This document shows positions 7,134 to 14,900 of a DNA stretch of 17,113 bases, piece by piece; the first letter of the stretch is position 1; the number at the start of each line of letters is the position of its first letter. The notes under the pieces were generated by a model that saw only the letters and a list, made by a program, of their open reading frames with translations, had not been told where the DNA came from and did no database searches. The stretch lies in contig DHTF01000085.1 of NCBI GenBank assembly GCA_002411515.1, forward strand, positions 78,394 through 95,506. The letters are read 5' to 3'. The stretch is from Proteiniphilum sp. UBA5267. GTDB lineage: Bacteria; Bacteroidota; Bacteroidia; Bacteroidales; Dysgonomonadaceae. Both the position numbers and the translations under genes were made by a program.

Positions 7134-7715
7134 TTAAAAAACCACTTCGGGTGCGGTTTGTGATTCGGGGGTTGCTTCAAAGTAGGCCTTTGCCTCAAAT
7201 TTAAACCATTTTGCATAAATCACCTGCGGGAACTTGCGGATGTAGGCATTGTAGTCCTGTGCTATCTGGTTAAATTTATTGCGTTCCACGGAAATGCGAT
7301 TTTCCGTACCGGCCAGCTCGTCCTGTAACGCGAGGAAATTTTGATTCGCCTTCAGCTCGGGATAGTTTTCCTGAATCAGCAACAGTCGCCCCAGTGCCTG
7401 GCTCAGTTGATTCTGTGCCTGTTGATAGTCCTGCAGGCTTTCGGCAGTGAGGTTTTCCGGGCTGATGGTAGTCTGTGTGGCTTTTGCCCTGGCCTCGGTG
7501 ACTTGTGTAAAAGTTTCCTGCTCGTGTGTGGCATATCCCTTCACTGTGTTGACCAGGTTGGGAATCAAATCGGCCCGTCTCTGATATGCATTCTGTACGT
7601 TGCCCCACTGAGCCGTAACGGCTTCCTGCTTTTCTACCATATTATTGTAGCCCTGGCAGCTGGTGAGCGCAGTTACTCCGATTATCAGCAGTAAAATGGA
7701 TGAGATTTTTTTCAT
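7134..7715 (-). CDS. lemA: LemA family lipoprotein
   Basis: LemA proteins are membrane-anchored, mostly helical proteins of undefined function. This 193-residue member has a lipoprotein signal ending in the lipobox LTSC (Cys20), so it should be lipid-anchored in the periplasm. The mature part is predominantly helical and shows family landmarks: AQWGNVQNAYQRRADLIPNLV (within residues 35-55), VKGYATHEQETFTQVTEARAKA (within 58-79), QNQLSQALGRLLLIQENYP (101-119), and ENRISVERNKFNQIAQDYN (138-156) followed by the short C-terminal KFPQVIYA segment. It is the first gene of a cluster with two TPM-domain proteins and miaA. A -7-like box lies at 7751-7758, divergent from the DUF3078 gene. Confidence 0.93.
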   Translation of the reverse strand: MKKISSILLLIIGVTALTSCQGYNNMVEKQEAVTAQWGNVQNAYQRRADLIPNLVNTVKGYATHEQETFTQVTEARAKATQTTISPENLTAESLQDYQQAQNQLSQALGRLLLIQENYPELKANQNFLALQDELAGTENRISVERNKFNQIAQDYNAYIRKFPQVIYAKWFKFEAKAYFEATPESQTAPEVVF

Positions 7716-7747
7716 CGTGTGATAATTTTATTGTTCATTACATTTTA

Positions 7748-7763
7748 TAGCGAAGATACGCTA
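7748..7763 (-). promoter_or_regulatory. Candidate lemA -7 box inside a short dyad
   Basis: TATCTTCG on the minus strand (7751-7758) matches TAnnTTTG at five of the six fixed bases. It sits inside the inverted repeat tagcg-aagata-cgcta (7748-7763), an arrangement that could let a dimeric repressor cover the box. It lies 36 nt before the lemA ATG. With short arms and a one-base mismatch, chance cannot be excluded. Confidence 0.4.
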
Positions 7764-7844
7764 TTTTCTTTGAACCGGGAGCATTATTGACAATTGAAAT
7801 GAGGGATCATTTCTTCTCATTTCCGATAAGTAAAACATTTTTTA

Positions 7845-7852
7845 TATCTTTG
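7845..7852 (+). promoter_or_regulatory. -7 box of the DUF3078 gene
   Basis: TATCTTTG is a full TAnnTTTG match, 59 nt before the ATG at 7912. The expected -33 zone (about 7822-7826) lacks TTTG. Confidence 0.5.
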
Positions 7853-7864
7853 TCGTTAGGAAGA

Positions 7865-7915
7865 ATGAAAGGTGTGGTTTATTTAATTTTCCACAAGAAG
7901 AAAAAATCAGTATGA
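7865..7915 (+). CDS. Possible 16-residue leader ORF
   Basis: An ATG at 7865, a few bases after the predicted transcription start, opens a 16-codon frame (MKGVVYLIFHKKKKSV). Its TGA overlaps the ATG of the DUF3078 gene as ATGA. This geometry would allow translational coupling, and the four consecutive Lys codons could pause ribosomes. Such a short frame can easily arise by chance, and no Shine-Dalgarno sequence supports it. Confidence 0.25.
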   Translation: MKGVVYLIFHKKKKSV

Positions 7916-9477
7916 AAAGACTCCTCCCTCTAGTTTTGACATTTTCTTTTTTTGTAGCTGTCGGTTCAGCGACGGGCAATGTTGTCTATCTCTCGACAGT
8001 GACGCTTCAGGATCCCGACTCATTGGAGCTTTTCCGGGATTTAACCGATATCAGCAGGCAAATTGAAAAGCGAACCCTGTCGTCAGACTCCTTGCAAGAT
8101 ATGAATCTGCAGCAGCCTGTTATTGTTCCTCAGAATCAGGACAACCTGTTACCTGAGAAAGTAAAGGTTAAACCGCATTTGCCAGCATTGGATTCCACGG
8201 CATACAGGAATCCGCTAGATTCGCTTTATTTCAGAAGTGAAAATGGTACGCTGCAGTTGCCCGTCCGTTTTCATGACTTTGATGAGATGCGTGACTTCAC
8301 CTTCAGCGATACACTCTTCTATAACCCCCTGTTTTTGCCCATGATCTTCAACGGCAAGATGCTGCCTCGTGCTCTGTCGTTTTATCCTCTCAAAGTAGAT
8401 ACAGTAGGGAACTCGCTTCTCCCGCCCGACCAAACGTTTGCCGCTGCACTGGCCCACGCCGATTTTATACAACAAGTACGTAAAGATTATTATAAGCAAT
8501 ATCCCGACCGGATAACATATTCGATATTTGACTTCAAGAACCTCCCCAGTGTTGCCAGTAGTGACGAAATTGTGCGGGAGACCTACAATCCGTTCCGCGA
8601 ATTATTAAAGAGCGAGACTGCCTATTCCCTCGAAAAACCCGGTGTGGAAGTGACAACCATCGATCGAAAGTATTGGATACGCTCGGGAGAGCATTCCTTT
8701 CAGTTTGCCCAGAATTACTTCTCTAAAAACTGGCACAGGGGAGGTACGAACAACCTGAACTTTAATAGTTATCATGTCCTTAGGGCAAACTACAACAAGG
8801 CGAAAGTAAGGTTTAACAATACTCTCGAGTGGCGCTTATCGGTTTTCAATGCGCCCGATGATACCGTGCGGACGTACCGCATCGGTAGCGACCTGATTCG
8901 CTATTACGGTGATTTTGGTGTGGATGCATTTTTAAAAGGATGGTCCTACTCGATGAACATGGAGGCGAAATCGCAGTTGTTCAATGCCTATCCTGCGAAT
9001 TCTAAAGTTCTTCTCTCAGCCTTTGTGGCGCCATTGTATGTGAATGCCGGTGTGGGATTGAAGTTCAACCTCAATAAACCTTCGAAGAAAGTACGGCATC
9101 GCAATTTCAGGTGGGATCTCTCCATCGCGCCTGTCTCCCTGAACTACAAATTTGTGGGGAACGATTTGGTGGATGGAAAACGTTTTGGTATACCCGAAGG
9201 CAAGAAATCGGTTACCGATATTGGTTCTACCATAACCTCCATCATGAAATACGACTTCACGCGTTATATATCCTGGGATTCACGTCTGACCTACTTTACC
9301 AGTTACAAGAAGGTGATGTCGGAATTTGAAAACAGTCTGAACATGTCACTGAGTAACGCTTTCTCCACACGTATTTATGTGAACATGCGATTTGATGACG
9401 ATGTGCCGCCCGATCCCGATCTGAAATACTTTCAGATTAATCAGACACTCAGTTTTGGTCTGAACTACAGGTGGTAA
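7912..9477 (+). CDS. DUF3078 family outer-membrane beta-barrel protein
   Basis: A 521-residue exported protein with a signal peptide (about 1-22, with a Leu/Phe-rich core). Residues 25-240 form a variable, partly low-complexity region. From about 250 there is a series of amphipathic, aromatic-rich strands: YWIRSGEHSFQFAQNYFSKNW (254-274), RGGTNNLNFNSYHVLRANYN (276-295), RFNNTLEWRLSVFN (300-313), WDLSIAPVSLNYKFVG (401-416), and a last strand ending LSFGLNYRW. The terminal aromatic residue is typical of outer-membrane barrels and of BAM recognition. The asparagine/glycine-rich NWHRGGTNN signature resembles the DUF3078 family found mainly in Bacteroidota; its function is unknown. The gene is monocistronic, divergent from lemA, and its stop is only 6 nt from the convergent fmt stop, leaving no space for a terminator between them. 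Confidence 0.8.
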   Translation: MKRLLPLVLTFSFFVAVGSATGNVVYLSTVTLQDPDSLELFRDLTDISRQIEKRTLSSDSLQDMNLQQPVIVPQNQDNLLPEKVKVKPHLPALDSTAYRNPLDSLYFRSENGTLQLPVRFHDFDEMRDFTFSDTLFYNPLFLPMIFNGKMLPRALSFYPLKVDTVGNSLLPPDQTFAAALAHADFIQQVRKDYYKQYPDRITYSIFDFKNLPSVASSDEIVRETYNPFRELLKSETAYSLEKPGVEVTTIDRKYWIRSGEHSFQFAQNYFSKNWHRGGTNNLNFNSYHVLRANYNKAKVRFNNTLEWRLSVFNAPDDTVRTYRIGSDLIRYYGDFGVDAFLKGWSYSMNMEAKSQLFNAYPANSKVLLSAFVAPLYVNAGVGLKFNLNKPSKKVRHRNFRWDLSIAPVSLNYKFVGNDLVDGKRFGIPEGKKSVTDIGSTITSIMKYDFTRYISWDSRLTYFTSYKKVMSEFENSLNMSLSNAFSTRIYVNMRFDDDVPPDPDLKYFQINQTLSFGLNYRW

Positions 9478-9483
9478 TTCCTC

Positions 9484-10482
9484 TCAACTGAAAATGACTT
9501 TTTCGGGGAAAGTATACCCTCGGAGGAACTCGGTTGTTTCCATCCTCTTTTTACCCGACAACTGTATGTCGGTTATTCGGACAAAACCATCCTTTGTCGC
9601 GATATCTATAAATGATTTGTGATCTGTAACCAGGGTACCCGGTGTGAGCGTGATATTTTTATCTGCCACAACTTCACTGGCATACCACTTGAAACGAAGT
9701 GGCTCCGAGCCATCATCAACACGCATCTCTGACCAGGCCGTGGGATAAGGAGAAAGACCCCGTATAAAATTGAACACCTCCACTGCCGTTTGATCCCAGT
9801 TAACCTGGCACGTATCTTTGTGTAACTTGGGCGCAGGCTTCAAAAGAGAGTCCGGGGAAATCAATTCTTGTTGTGGTATGGGCACCAGGCTCTCGTCGAT
9901 GATGGCGTCGACAGTCTTCAGTACCAGTTTAGCGCCCATTTCCATCAGCCTGTCGTGCAGCGTGCCGGCATTGTCTCCCTCCTCTATAGCTGTTTTTTCG
10001 CGGAAGATTATTTGACCGGTGTCAATCTCATGGGAAAGGAAGAAGGTGGTTACACCTGTCTCCTTTTCTCCGTTGATGAGGGCCCAGTTGATGGGTGCAG
10101 CACCCCGGTATTGAGGCAGGAGGGAGGCGTGCAGATTGAATGTTCCCCGGGGGGGCATGGCCCACACCACTTCGGGCAGCATGCGAAATGCCACCACCAC
10201 CTGCAGATCGACTTCCATCTGTTGCAGCTCTGCGAGAAATTTTTCGTCCTTCAGCTTCTCTGGTTGCAGCACCTTTAATCCCTGCTGCACGGCATACTGT
10301 TTCACGGCCGAAGGTTGTAGCTTATAGCCTCTTCCAGCCGGCTTGTCGGGCATGGTGATGACTCCCACCACATTGTATCCGTTTTCCACTAAAGCTCTCA
10401 GCGACTCAACTGCAAATTCGGGTGTACCCATGAACAGGATACGCAAATTATTTTTTTCCATTTTTGAAATTGATTTATTCAT
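9484..10482 (-). CDS. fmt: Methionyl-tRNA formyltransferase
   Basis: Fmt formylates initiator Met-tRNA using 10-formyl-tetrahydrofolate. The 332-residue product has the N-terminal strand ILFMGTPEFAVESL (15-28), the substrate loop MPDKPAGRGYKLQPSAVK (44-61), the core FNLHASLLPQYRGAAPINWA (115-134) with catalytic Asn116 and His118, and Asp154 in HEIDTGQI. The C-terminal domain (about 220-332) is the tRNA-binding part, with FNFIRGLSPYPTAW. The ATG at 10482 overlaps the clc stop as ATGAATAA. Met8 at 10461 is an alternative start and agrees better with the usual distance from the N-terminus to GTPEFA. It is the last visible gene of the recR-to-fmt group and is convergent with the DUF3078 gene. Confidence 0.96.
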   Translation of the reverse strand: MNKSISKMEKNNLRILFMGTPEFAVESLRALVENGYNVVGVITMPDKPAGRGYKLQPSAVKQYAVQQGLKVLQPEKLKDEKFLAELQQMEVDLQVVVAFRMLPEVVWAMPPRGTFNLHASLLPQYRGAAPINWALINGEKETGVTTFFLSHEIDTGQIIFREKTAIEEGDNAGTLHDRLMEMGAKLVLKTVDAIIDESLVPIPQQELISPDSLLKPAPKLHKDTCQVNWDQTAVEVFNFIRGLSPYPTAWSEMRVDDGSEPLRFKWYASEVVADKNITLTPGTLVTDHKSFIDIATKDGFVRITDIQLSGKKRMETTEFLRGYTFPEKVIFS

Positions 10483-12259
10483 CGGTGTCGGAGTAGTTTT
10501 CTACCAGCACCTCCCTGTAGGAGTTGAATACCGATGATTGGGATAAAATACCCATATAAATTCCTTTCTCATTCACTACCGGCAGATTCCAGGCTTTGGT
10601 ATTTTCGAATTGATCCATCGCCTCTTCCATGGTGGAGTCAATGGGCACCTTTGCTGGTGCTCCCACCATGAATTTATCCACGGTGAAGCGGTCATACAAT
10701 TCCGGGCGGAACATGATGTTGCGAATGTCGTTCATCATGACCAGGCCGAGGAGTACCCCTTCGTTGTTTACCACCGGAAAAATATTGCGATTGGAGTTGG
10801 AGATGATCTTCACCACATCTCCCAGCGTCATCCAGGGCTGCACGGTAGGAATGTCTTTTTCCAGCAACTCTTCAATTTTCAGAAAGGTGAGCACGGCCTT
10901 GTCCTTGTGGTGTGTGATCAGTTCTCCCTTCTTGGCAAGCCGTATTGCGTAGATGCTATGCTTCTCAAAAATCAGGATGGTTCCGTAAGATACCAGCGAC
11001 ACAATCATCAGTGGCAGAAACAACTCATACCCGCCGGTAAGCTCGGCAATGAGAAACGTGCCGGTTAGCGGAGCGTGCATCACACCGGCCATCACGCCGG
11101 CCATCCCCATCAGCGCAAAGTTTTCCTGGGGAAGATAGGTGCTGTAACCCAGTTGGTTGAGCGTATAGGAAAAGATAAACCCGACAATGCAACCCAAGAA
11201 CAGGGTAGGGGCAAATACCCCGCCCGTACCGCCTCCGCCGTTGGTGGCGCTGGTGGCAAACACTTTGAACAGAAGCACCAGTGTGAGAAAGACGATAATC
11301 GTCCAGCGGCTTTCGAGGTTGTAAAAGAAACTTTCGTTGGTGAGCGAACGAAAAGAGTCGCCCCCGGCGAGCAATGTCTCAATGGTGTTGTATCCTTCGC
11401 CGAAAAGCGGCGGGAAGAAGAAAATCAATAGACTGAGTATCACTCCTCCCAGCACAAATCGCTTCCAGTTCGACAAGCTGTGGAATATATCTTCGCACCA
11501 GCTCATGGTACGGATTACATACAAGGAAATAAATCCGCAGAGGATGCCCAGTAAAATCACATAGGGAATGCGATTGAGCGTAAAGGGTTCCACCTGCGAG
11601 AACGCGAACATGGCATCCATGCCATTGAGTAAATACGACACGGTGGTAGCTGTTACAGCCGTCACCAGCAGAGGCAGGATGGACGACATGGTGAGGTCGA
11701 GTAGCAGCACTTCAATCACAAAGAGAATACCGGCTATAGGAGCCTTGAATATGCCGGCAATGGCACCTGCTGCACCGCAACCCACCAGAATCATCAGGCT
11801 GTGTTGCTCCAGTTTAAAGAATCTCCCCAGGTTGGAGCCGATGGCAGAGCCGGTGAGCACGATGGGTGCCTCAGCTCCCACGGAACCGCCAAACCCGATG
11901 GTGACGGAACTGGCCACGAGCGATGAGTGCATGTTGTGGGGTTTGATGCGGCTCTTGCGCTGTGAAATGGAAAAAAGAATCTTGGTCACGCCGTGGCTGA
12001 TGTCGTCTTTTACTATGTATCTCACATACAACCCGGCAATGAGGATGCCTGCAATGGGTAAAAGAAGGTAGGAGAAATTGAGATTAGCGCGACTGAAGCT
12101 TTCGGTGAAAAAGACCTGAAAAAAATGGATGGATGTCTTCAGTACATAGGCCGCCAGGGCAGTGAGTATTCCCACAAGGAAACAGACGAACAACAGGAAA
12201 TGTCGCTCTTTGATGTGCGCATCACGCCATAGCAGAAACCGGTTATATAGTTCATTCAT
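10475..12259 (-). CDS. ClC-family chloride channel/antiporter with C-terminal CBS pair
   Basis: A ClC-type anion transport protein of 594 residues. The membrane part (about residues 20-440) has many hydrophobic helices and the selectivity signatures in order. A diverged first motif reads ISHGVTKI where E. coli ClC has GSGIP, placing His at the chloride-coordinating Ser. Then comes GGSVGAEAP with the gating Glu (residue 130), and GGVFAPTLF as the third motif. Residues about 460-585 hold two CBS domains (DIPTVQPWMTLGDVVKII, and a second beginning VDKFMVGAPAKVPIDSTMEEAM), which in relatives bind nucleotides. The frame opens at 12295, but a full -7 box at 12293-12300 overlaps that codon, so the internal ATG at 12259 is used; 12265 is also possible. 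Channel versus H+/Cl- exchange cannot be decided from this reading. Confidence 0.92.
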   Translation of the reverse strand: MNELYNRFLLWRDAHIKERHFLLFVCFLVGILTALAAYVLKTSIHFFQVFFTESFSRANLNFSYLLLPIAGILIAGLYVRYIVKDDISHGVTKILFSISQRKSRIKPHNMHSSLVASSVTIGFGGSVGAEAPIVLTGSAIGSNLGRFFKLEQHSLMILVGCGAAGAIAGIFKAPIAGILFVIEVLLLDLTMSSILPLLVTAVTATTVSYLLNGMDAMFAFSQVEPFTLNRIPYVILLGILCGFISLYVIRTMSWCEDIFHSLSNWKRFVLGGVILSLLIFFFPPLFGEGYNTIETLLAGGDSFRSLTNESFFYNLESRWTIIVFLTLVLLFKVFATSATNGGGGTGGVFAPTLFLGCIVGFIFSYTLNQLGYSTYLPQENFALMGMAGVMAGVMHAPLTGTFLIAELTGGYELFLPLMIVSLVSYGTILIFEKHSIYAIRLAKKGELITHHKDKAVLTFLKIEELLEKDIPTVQPWMTLGDVVKIISNSNRNIFPVVNNEGVLLGLVMMNDIRNIMFRPELYDRFTVDKFMVGAPAKVPIDSTMEEAMDQFENTKAWNLPVVNEKGIYMGILSQSSVFNSYREVLVENYSDTDE

Positions 12260-12292
12260 TTGCATCAAAGGAATAATAACGCGTTCAGCAGA

Positions 12293-12300
12293 CAAAGATA
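12293..12300 (-). promoter_or_regulatory. Internal -7 box for clc and fmt
   Basis: The minus strand reads TATCTTTG, a full TAnnTTTG match. It lies in the short gap after tsaC (stop at 12311) and 34 nt before the chosen clc start. It suggests that clc-fmt can be expressed apart from recR-tsaC. No -33 TTTG is seen. Confidence 0.45.
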
Positions 12301-12310
12301 ACCATATTCT

Positions 12311-12886
12311 TTACTTGCGTATGATGTGAATGGTTCCATCTTTCCCGAGCTTCACAATGCCGGAGGCTTTCGCACGGGTTGACTCCTGCTGACGGTAGGT
12401 GACAACATAGTCGACCGCTTCTTTTATCTTGTCCGTGATATGGGCAAACCTTTCCGGGGCAGGTTCTCCACTCAGGTTGGCTGAAGTGGAGACGATGGGC
12501 TTGCGAAATTGCCGGCACAACTCCCTGGAAAAAATCTCATTGGTAATTCGTATCCCGATGGTGCCATCCGCGGCGATCAAGTTGGTCGCCAGGTTTTTGG
12601 CACCCTCATAGATGATGGTGAGCGGCTTGTCGGTCAGCTCGATCAGATCCCACGCGATGTCAGGGACATCCTGCACATAGGTTTGCAACTTGGCCGGGTT
12701 GTCGAGCAACACCAGCATCGACTTGCTGTCGTCGCGTTGTTTCAGTTCATACACGCGTTGCACAGCTTCTTCGTTCGTGGCGTCACAGCCAATTCCCCAG
12801 ATGGTGTCGGTGGGATAGAGAATGATTCCGCCTCGTCGCATCACGTCACATGCTTTTTTGATTTCCTCCTGCATATTTTTATTCAA
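12311..12886 (-). CDS. tsaC: L-threonylcarbamoyladenylate synthase (YrdC/Sua5 family)
   Basis: This enzyme makes threonylcarbamoyl-AMP from threonine, bicarbonate and ATP, the first step of the universal t6A37 tRNA modification. The 191-residue product is a single YrdC-type domain. GGIILYPTDTIWGIGCDA (19-36), LKQRDDSKSMLVLLDN (48-63), DKPLTIIYEG (86-95), GTIGIRITN (108-116) and the ending PIVSTSANLSGEPAP (130-144) are the family landmarks. The extra C-terminal domain of long Sua5 proteins is absent, so it is TsaC-like in size. Met5 at 12874 is a possible alternative start. It lies between a GNAT gene (77-nt gap) and clc. I found no convincing promoter in the upstream gap, so it is probably read through from recR. 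Confidence 0.94.
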   Translation of the reverse strand: MNKNMQEEIKKACDVMRRGGIILYPTDTIWGIGCDATNEEAVQRVYELKQRDDSKSMLVLLDNPAKLQTYVQDVPDIAWDLIELTDKPLTIIYEGAKNLATNLIAADGTIGIRITNEIFSRELCRQFRKPIVSTSANLSGEPAPERFAHITDKIKEAVDYVVTYRQQESTRAKASGIVKLGKDGTIHIIRK

Positions 12887-12963
12887 ATTTTTTCAAGTAA
12901 TATGTATTGAGTAACCCTTACATCAACCAGCGATTAGCTCTGTCTCATGTTGTTCAAACTCTT

Positions 12964-13509
12964 TTAGTAAACAGGCGGTTTGAAGTTTTGAATTTTTTGC
13001 CATACCCGTACATCTTCGTATTTCTCTCCTCTTAAAAGCCAATGGTTCAACGTGGCGGCAGCATAGTATCCGGCCTTTCTGAATAACCACATGCTGGCAT
13101 CGTTATTCATAGGCACAAAGGCATAAAGCTGATGTAGCGAGATGAAACTGAATGCATAGGTCTCCAGAAGCTTCAGTACCTGCAAAGCATACCCCTGTTT
13201 TCGGTAGTCTTCATCAATCAGAATACCCACCCCGGCACGCCGGTGTAAAGGATCGAAATCATACAAGTCGACCATGCCGATCACCACTTCCGATCTCTTC
13301 AAAACCACCATGAGTCGCATTTGTTTGTCGGCAAACAGATCCTGTTTCGATTCAACAAGATACTGCTTGAGACTGAAACGGGAGTAGGGGGCATTGGCAT
13401 TCCCTTGTTCCCACAAACTGGTATCGTTCTCCCACTTATAAAGATGTTCCAGATCTTCCGGCTCGGTTGCACGCAGCCTGATGAGTTTGTTTTCAAGCAA
13501 TTTATTCAT
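12964..13509 (-). CDS. GNAT-family N-acetyltransferase (RimJ/RimL-like)
   Basis: A 181-residue acetyl-CoA-dependent acetyltransferase. The N-terminal ENKLIRLRATEPEDLEHLYKWEND (within 6-29) is characteristic of RimJ/RimL- and SpeG-type GNATs. Motif A, GVGILIDEDYRKQGYA (93-108), carries the acetyl-CoA pyrophosphate loop RKQGYA. Motif B-like LYAFVPMNNDASMWLFRKAGY (128-148) completes the fold. The acceptor, whether a protein N-terminus, polyamine or small molecule, cannot be deduced. The start codon overlaps the stop of the upstream membrane-protein gene as ATGAATAA, so coupling of the two is likely. Proximity to recR and tsaC reflects operon position rather than a clear shared task. Confidence 0.88.
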   Translation of the reverse strand: MNKLLENKLIRLRATEPEDLEHLYKWENDTSLWEQGNANAPYSRFSLKQYLVESKQDLFADKQMRLMVVLKRSEVVIGMVDLYDFDPLHRRAGVGILIDEDYRKQGYALQVLKLLETYAFSFISLHQLYAFVPMNNDASMWLFRKAGYYAAATLNHWLLRGEKYEDVRVWQKIQNFKPPVY

Positions 13510-13993
13510 TTTCTAACGGTTTTTTGGGTTCTTCAGGCAGTTGCTTCTCCACCATGGGCGGTTCGGAGAGATTTGTCAATTCGACGACAGAGGGTTTACA
13601 GAACAAAAAGATGATGAACAGCACCACCGTGAGCCACATGAAATTGCTGTTGCGGGAAAATCCATACAACAGGATGTTCATGAGTGTAACACCGGCAATT
13701 GCATACAAGCGCAGGTAGAATAGTTTTTTATACTTTCTCTCTGCCTCCGACAGATCTAACGGACGCTGCATCTTTTTCAACTTGTCGGCAAACAACTTCA
13801 GTGCCATGGGGATGACAATGATGGTGATCATGATGGCATAACGCTCCAGAATAACACCCCCAGATAAAAGTCCTTCCGGAAAAGGAATCAAGCGCAGCAG
13901 CACCAATAGGAAAAGCCCGGCAAGGAGCAGGAACGTTGCGTAGTAATGTCTCTTTAATAGAGTGATGACCTTGTTGGCAGCGGTTTCATTCAT
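13502..13993 (-). CDS. Four-helix membrane protein of unknown function
   Basis: A 163-residue protein I do not recognise. It has four predicted transmembrane segments: about 17-37 ([17 protein letters not shown]), 52-70 ([17 protein letters not shown]), 91-111 ([21 protein letters not shown]) and 118-133 ([14 protein letters not shown]). Between helices 2 and 3 is a charged loop rich in Lys and Glu (70-90). The C-terminal 30 residues are Pro/Glu/Lys-rich and probably cytosolic, ending in ENE. Its ATG overlaps the recR stop (ATGA, 4 nt) and its stop overlaps the GNAT start by 8 nt, so it is translated as part of that operon. It could be a small integral-membrane partner, but nothing in the sequence gives a mechanism. 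Confidence 0.85.
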   Translation of the reverse strand: MNETAANKVITLLKRHYYATFLLLAGLFLLVLLRLIPFPEGLLSGGVILERYAIMITIIVIPMALKLFADKLKKMQRPLDLSEAERKYKKLFYLRLYAIAGVTLMNILLYGFSRNSNFMWLTVVLFIIFLFCKPSVVELTNLSEPPMVEKQLPEEPKKPLENE

Positions 13994-14622
13994 TTCGAAA
14001 GCAATTTATACGATTCATCAAAAGGGGTTCTATTCAGAATGGAGCGTCCCAGCGTCACCTCATCGGCATATTCAATCTCGTCGCCAATGGAAACGCCCCG
14101 GGCAATGATGCTCACTTTCACTTGAAAAGGTTGCAATTTGCGGAAGATGTAAAAGTTGGTGGTGTCACCTTCCATGGTGGCACTCAGTGCCAGAATGACC
14201 TCTCTGATGCCACCGGCTTTCACCCGCTCCACCAGGCTGGCAATTTCCAGATCGGAGGGGCCGATGCCGTCGATGGGAGAGATGATGCCGCCCAGCACAT
14301 GATACTGGCCGCTAAACTGTACGGTTTTTTCAATGGCCATCACTTCCTTGATGTTCTCCACCACGCAGAGCACACCGCTGTCGCGTGCAGGATCGGCACA
14401 AATGGCACATATTTCCGTGTCGGAGATGTTGTGGCAGCAGGCACAGTATTGTACTTCCTGCTTCAGTTTCATCAGACTCTCGGTGAAGCGTGCCACATCT
14501 CCTTCTTCCTGGCGCAGCAAGTGCAATACCAGTCGCAGAGCCGACTTTCTACCTATTCCCGGCAGCCTGGCAAACTCGTTTACCGCATTTTCAAGTAACG
14601 TCGATGGATAGGGACTGTTCAT
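13990..14622 (-). CDS. recR: Recombination mediator protein RecR
   Basis: RecR acts with RecO and RecF to load RecA onto gapped DNA. The 210-residue product follows the family layout: an N-terminal helix-hairpin-helix around [17 protein letters not shown] (20-36), a four-Cys zinc motif (Cys60, Cys63, Cys72, Cys75; Cys62 is additional), a Toprim domain starting at [15 protein letters not shown] (84-98) with [15 protein letters not shown] (108-122), and the C-terminal [23 protein letters not shown] segment. Length is close to the usual 200. It is the first gene of the operon that continues to the four-helix protein with a 4-nt overlap. It has the best promoter in the window (14686-14717) with a leader of about 60 nt, divergent from serA. 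Confidence 0.97.
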   Translation of the reverse strand: MNSPYPSTLLENAVNEFARLPGIGRKSALRLVLHLLRQEEGDVARFTESLMKLKQEVQYCACCHNISDTEICAICADPARDSGVLCVVENIKEVMAIEKTVQFSGQYHVLGGIISPIDGIGPSDLEIASLVERVKAGGIREVILALSATMEGDTTNFYIFRKLQPFQVKVSIIARGVSIGDEIEYADEVTLGRSILNRTPFDESYKLLSK

Positions 14623-14685
14623 CGTGTAAAATTATTCTACTGCGCAAAGAAAGAATGAAAGCAGGGCGCAGTGCCTGCTCGTATA

Positions 14686-14717
14686 CAAAGATACGATGAA
14701 TCGATTTACCCGACAAA
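14686..14717 (-). promoter_or_regulatory. recR promoter with both -33 and -7 elements
   Basis: On the minus strand TTTG (14714-14717) and TATCTTTG (14686-14693) are separated by 20 bp, within the 19-21 bp spacing of the Bacteroidota sigma factor consensus. It is the only promoter in the window with both elements and is 64 nt upstream of the recR ATG. Confidence 0.7.
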
Positions 14718-14849
14718 TTCTTTTACAGGGTCATGGTAGTGACTCGACAGTTGCTTTGGCATTTAAAGATTCTGCTGCGTTTCAGATATAAATTAAAATC
14801 AATTGCCATTTTTTTACATCGATTTCGTGTTTAGTTGGAGATAAGTTTG

Positions 14850-14857
14850 TAATTTTG
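14850..14857 (+). promoter_or_regulatory. -7 box of serA-serC
   Basis: TAATTTTG fully matches TAnnTTTG, 43 nt before the serA ATG. It is preceded by AT-rich sequence with no clear TTTG at the -33 distance. The remaining sequence between the recR promoter and this box shows no further structure I can name. Confidence 0.55.
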
Positions 14858-14900
14858 TGACCCTATAAATTTTGGTGAAATTTAAAAAATAAGGAAAGAT

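Noticed and set aside
9478..9483. Bidirectional terminator between the DUF3078 gene and fmt
   Set aside because: Only 6 nt separate the two stop codons and no hairpin with a T-run is visible at the junction.
14623..14900. Small RNA or riboswitch in the recR-serA divergent gap
   Set aside because: Apart from the two promoters I found only a weak five-base repeat (gcagg/cctgc, 14661-14678) and no terminator or conserved riboswitch-like core.
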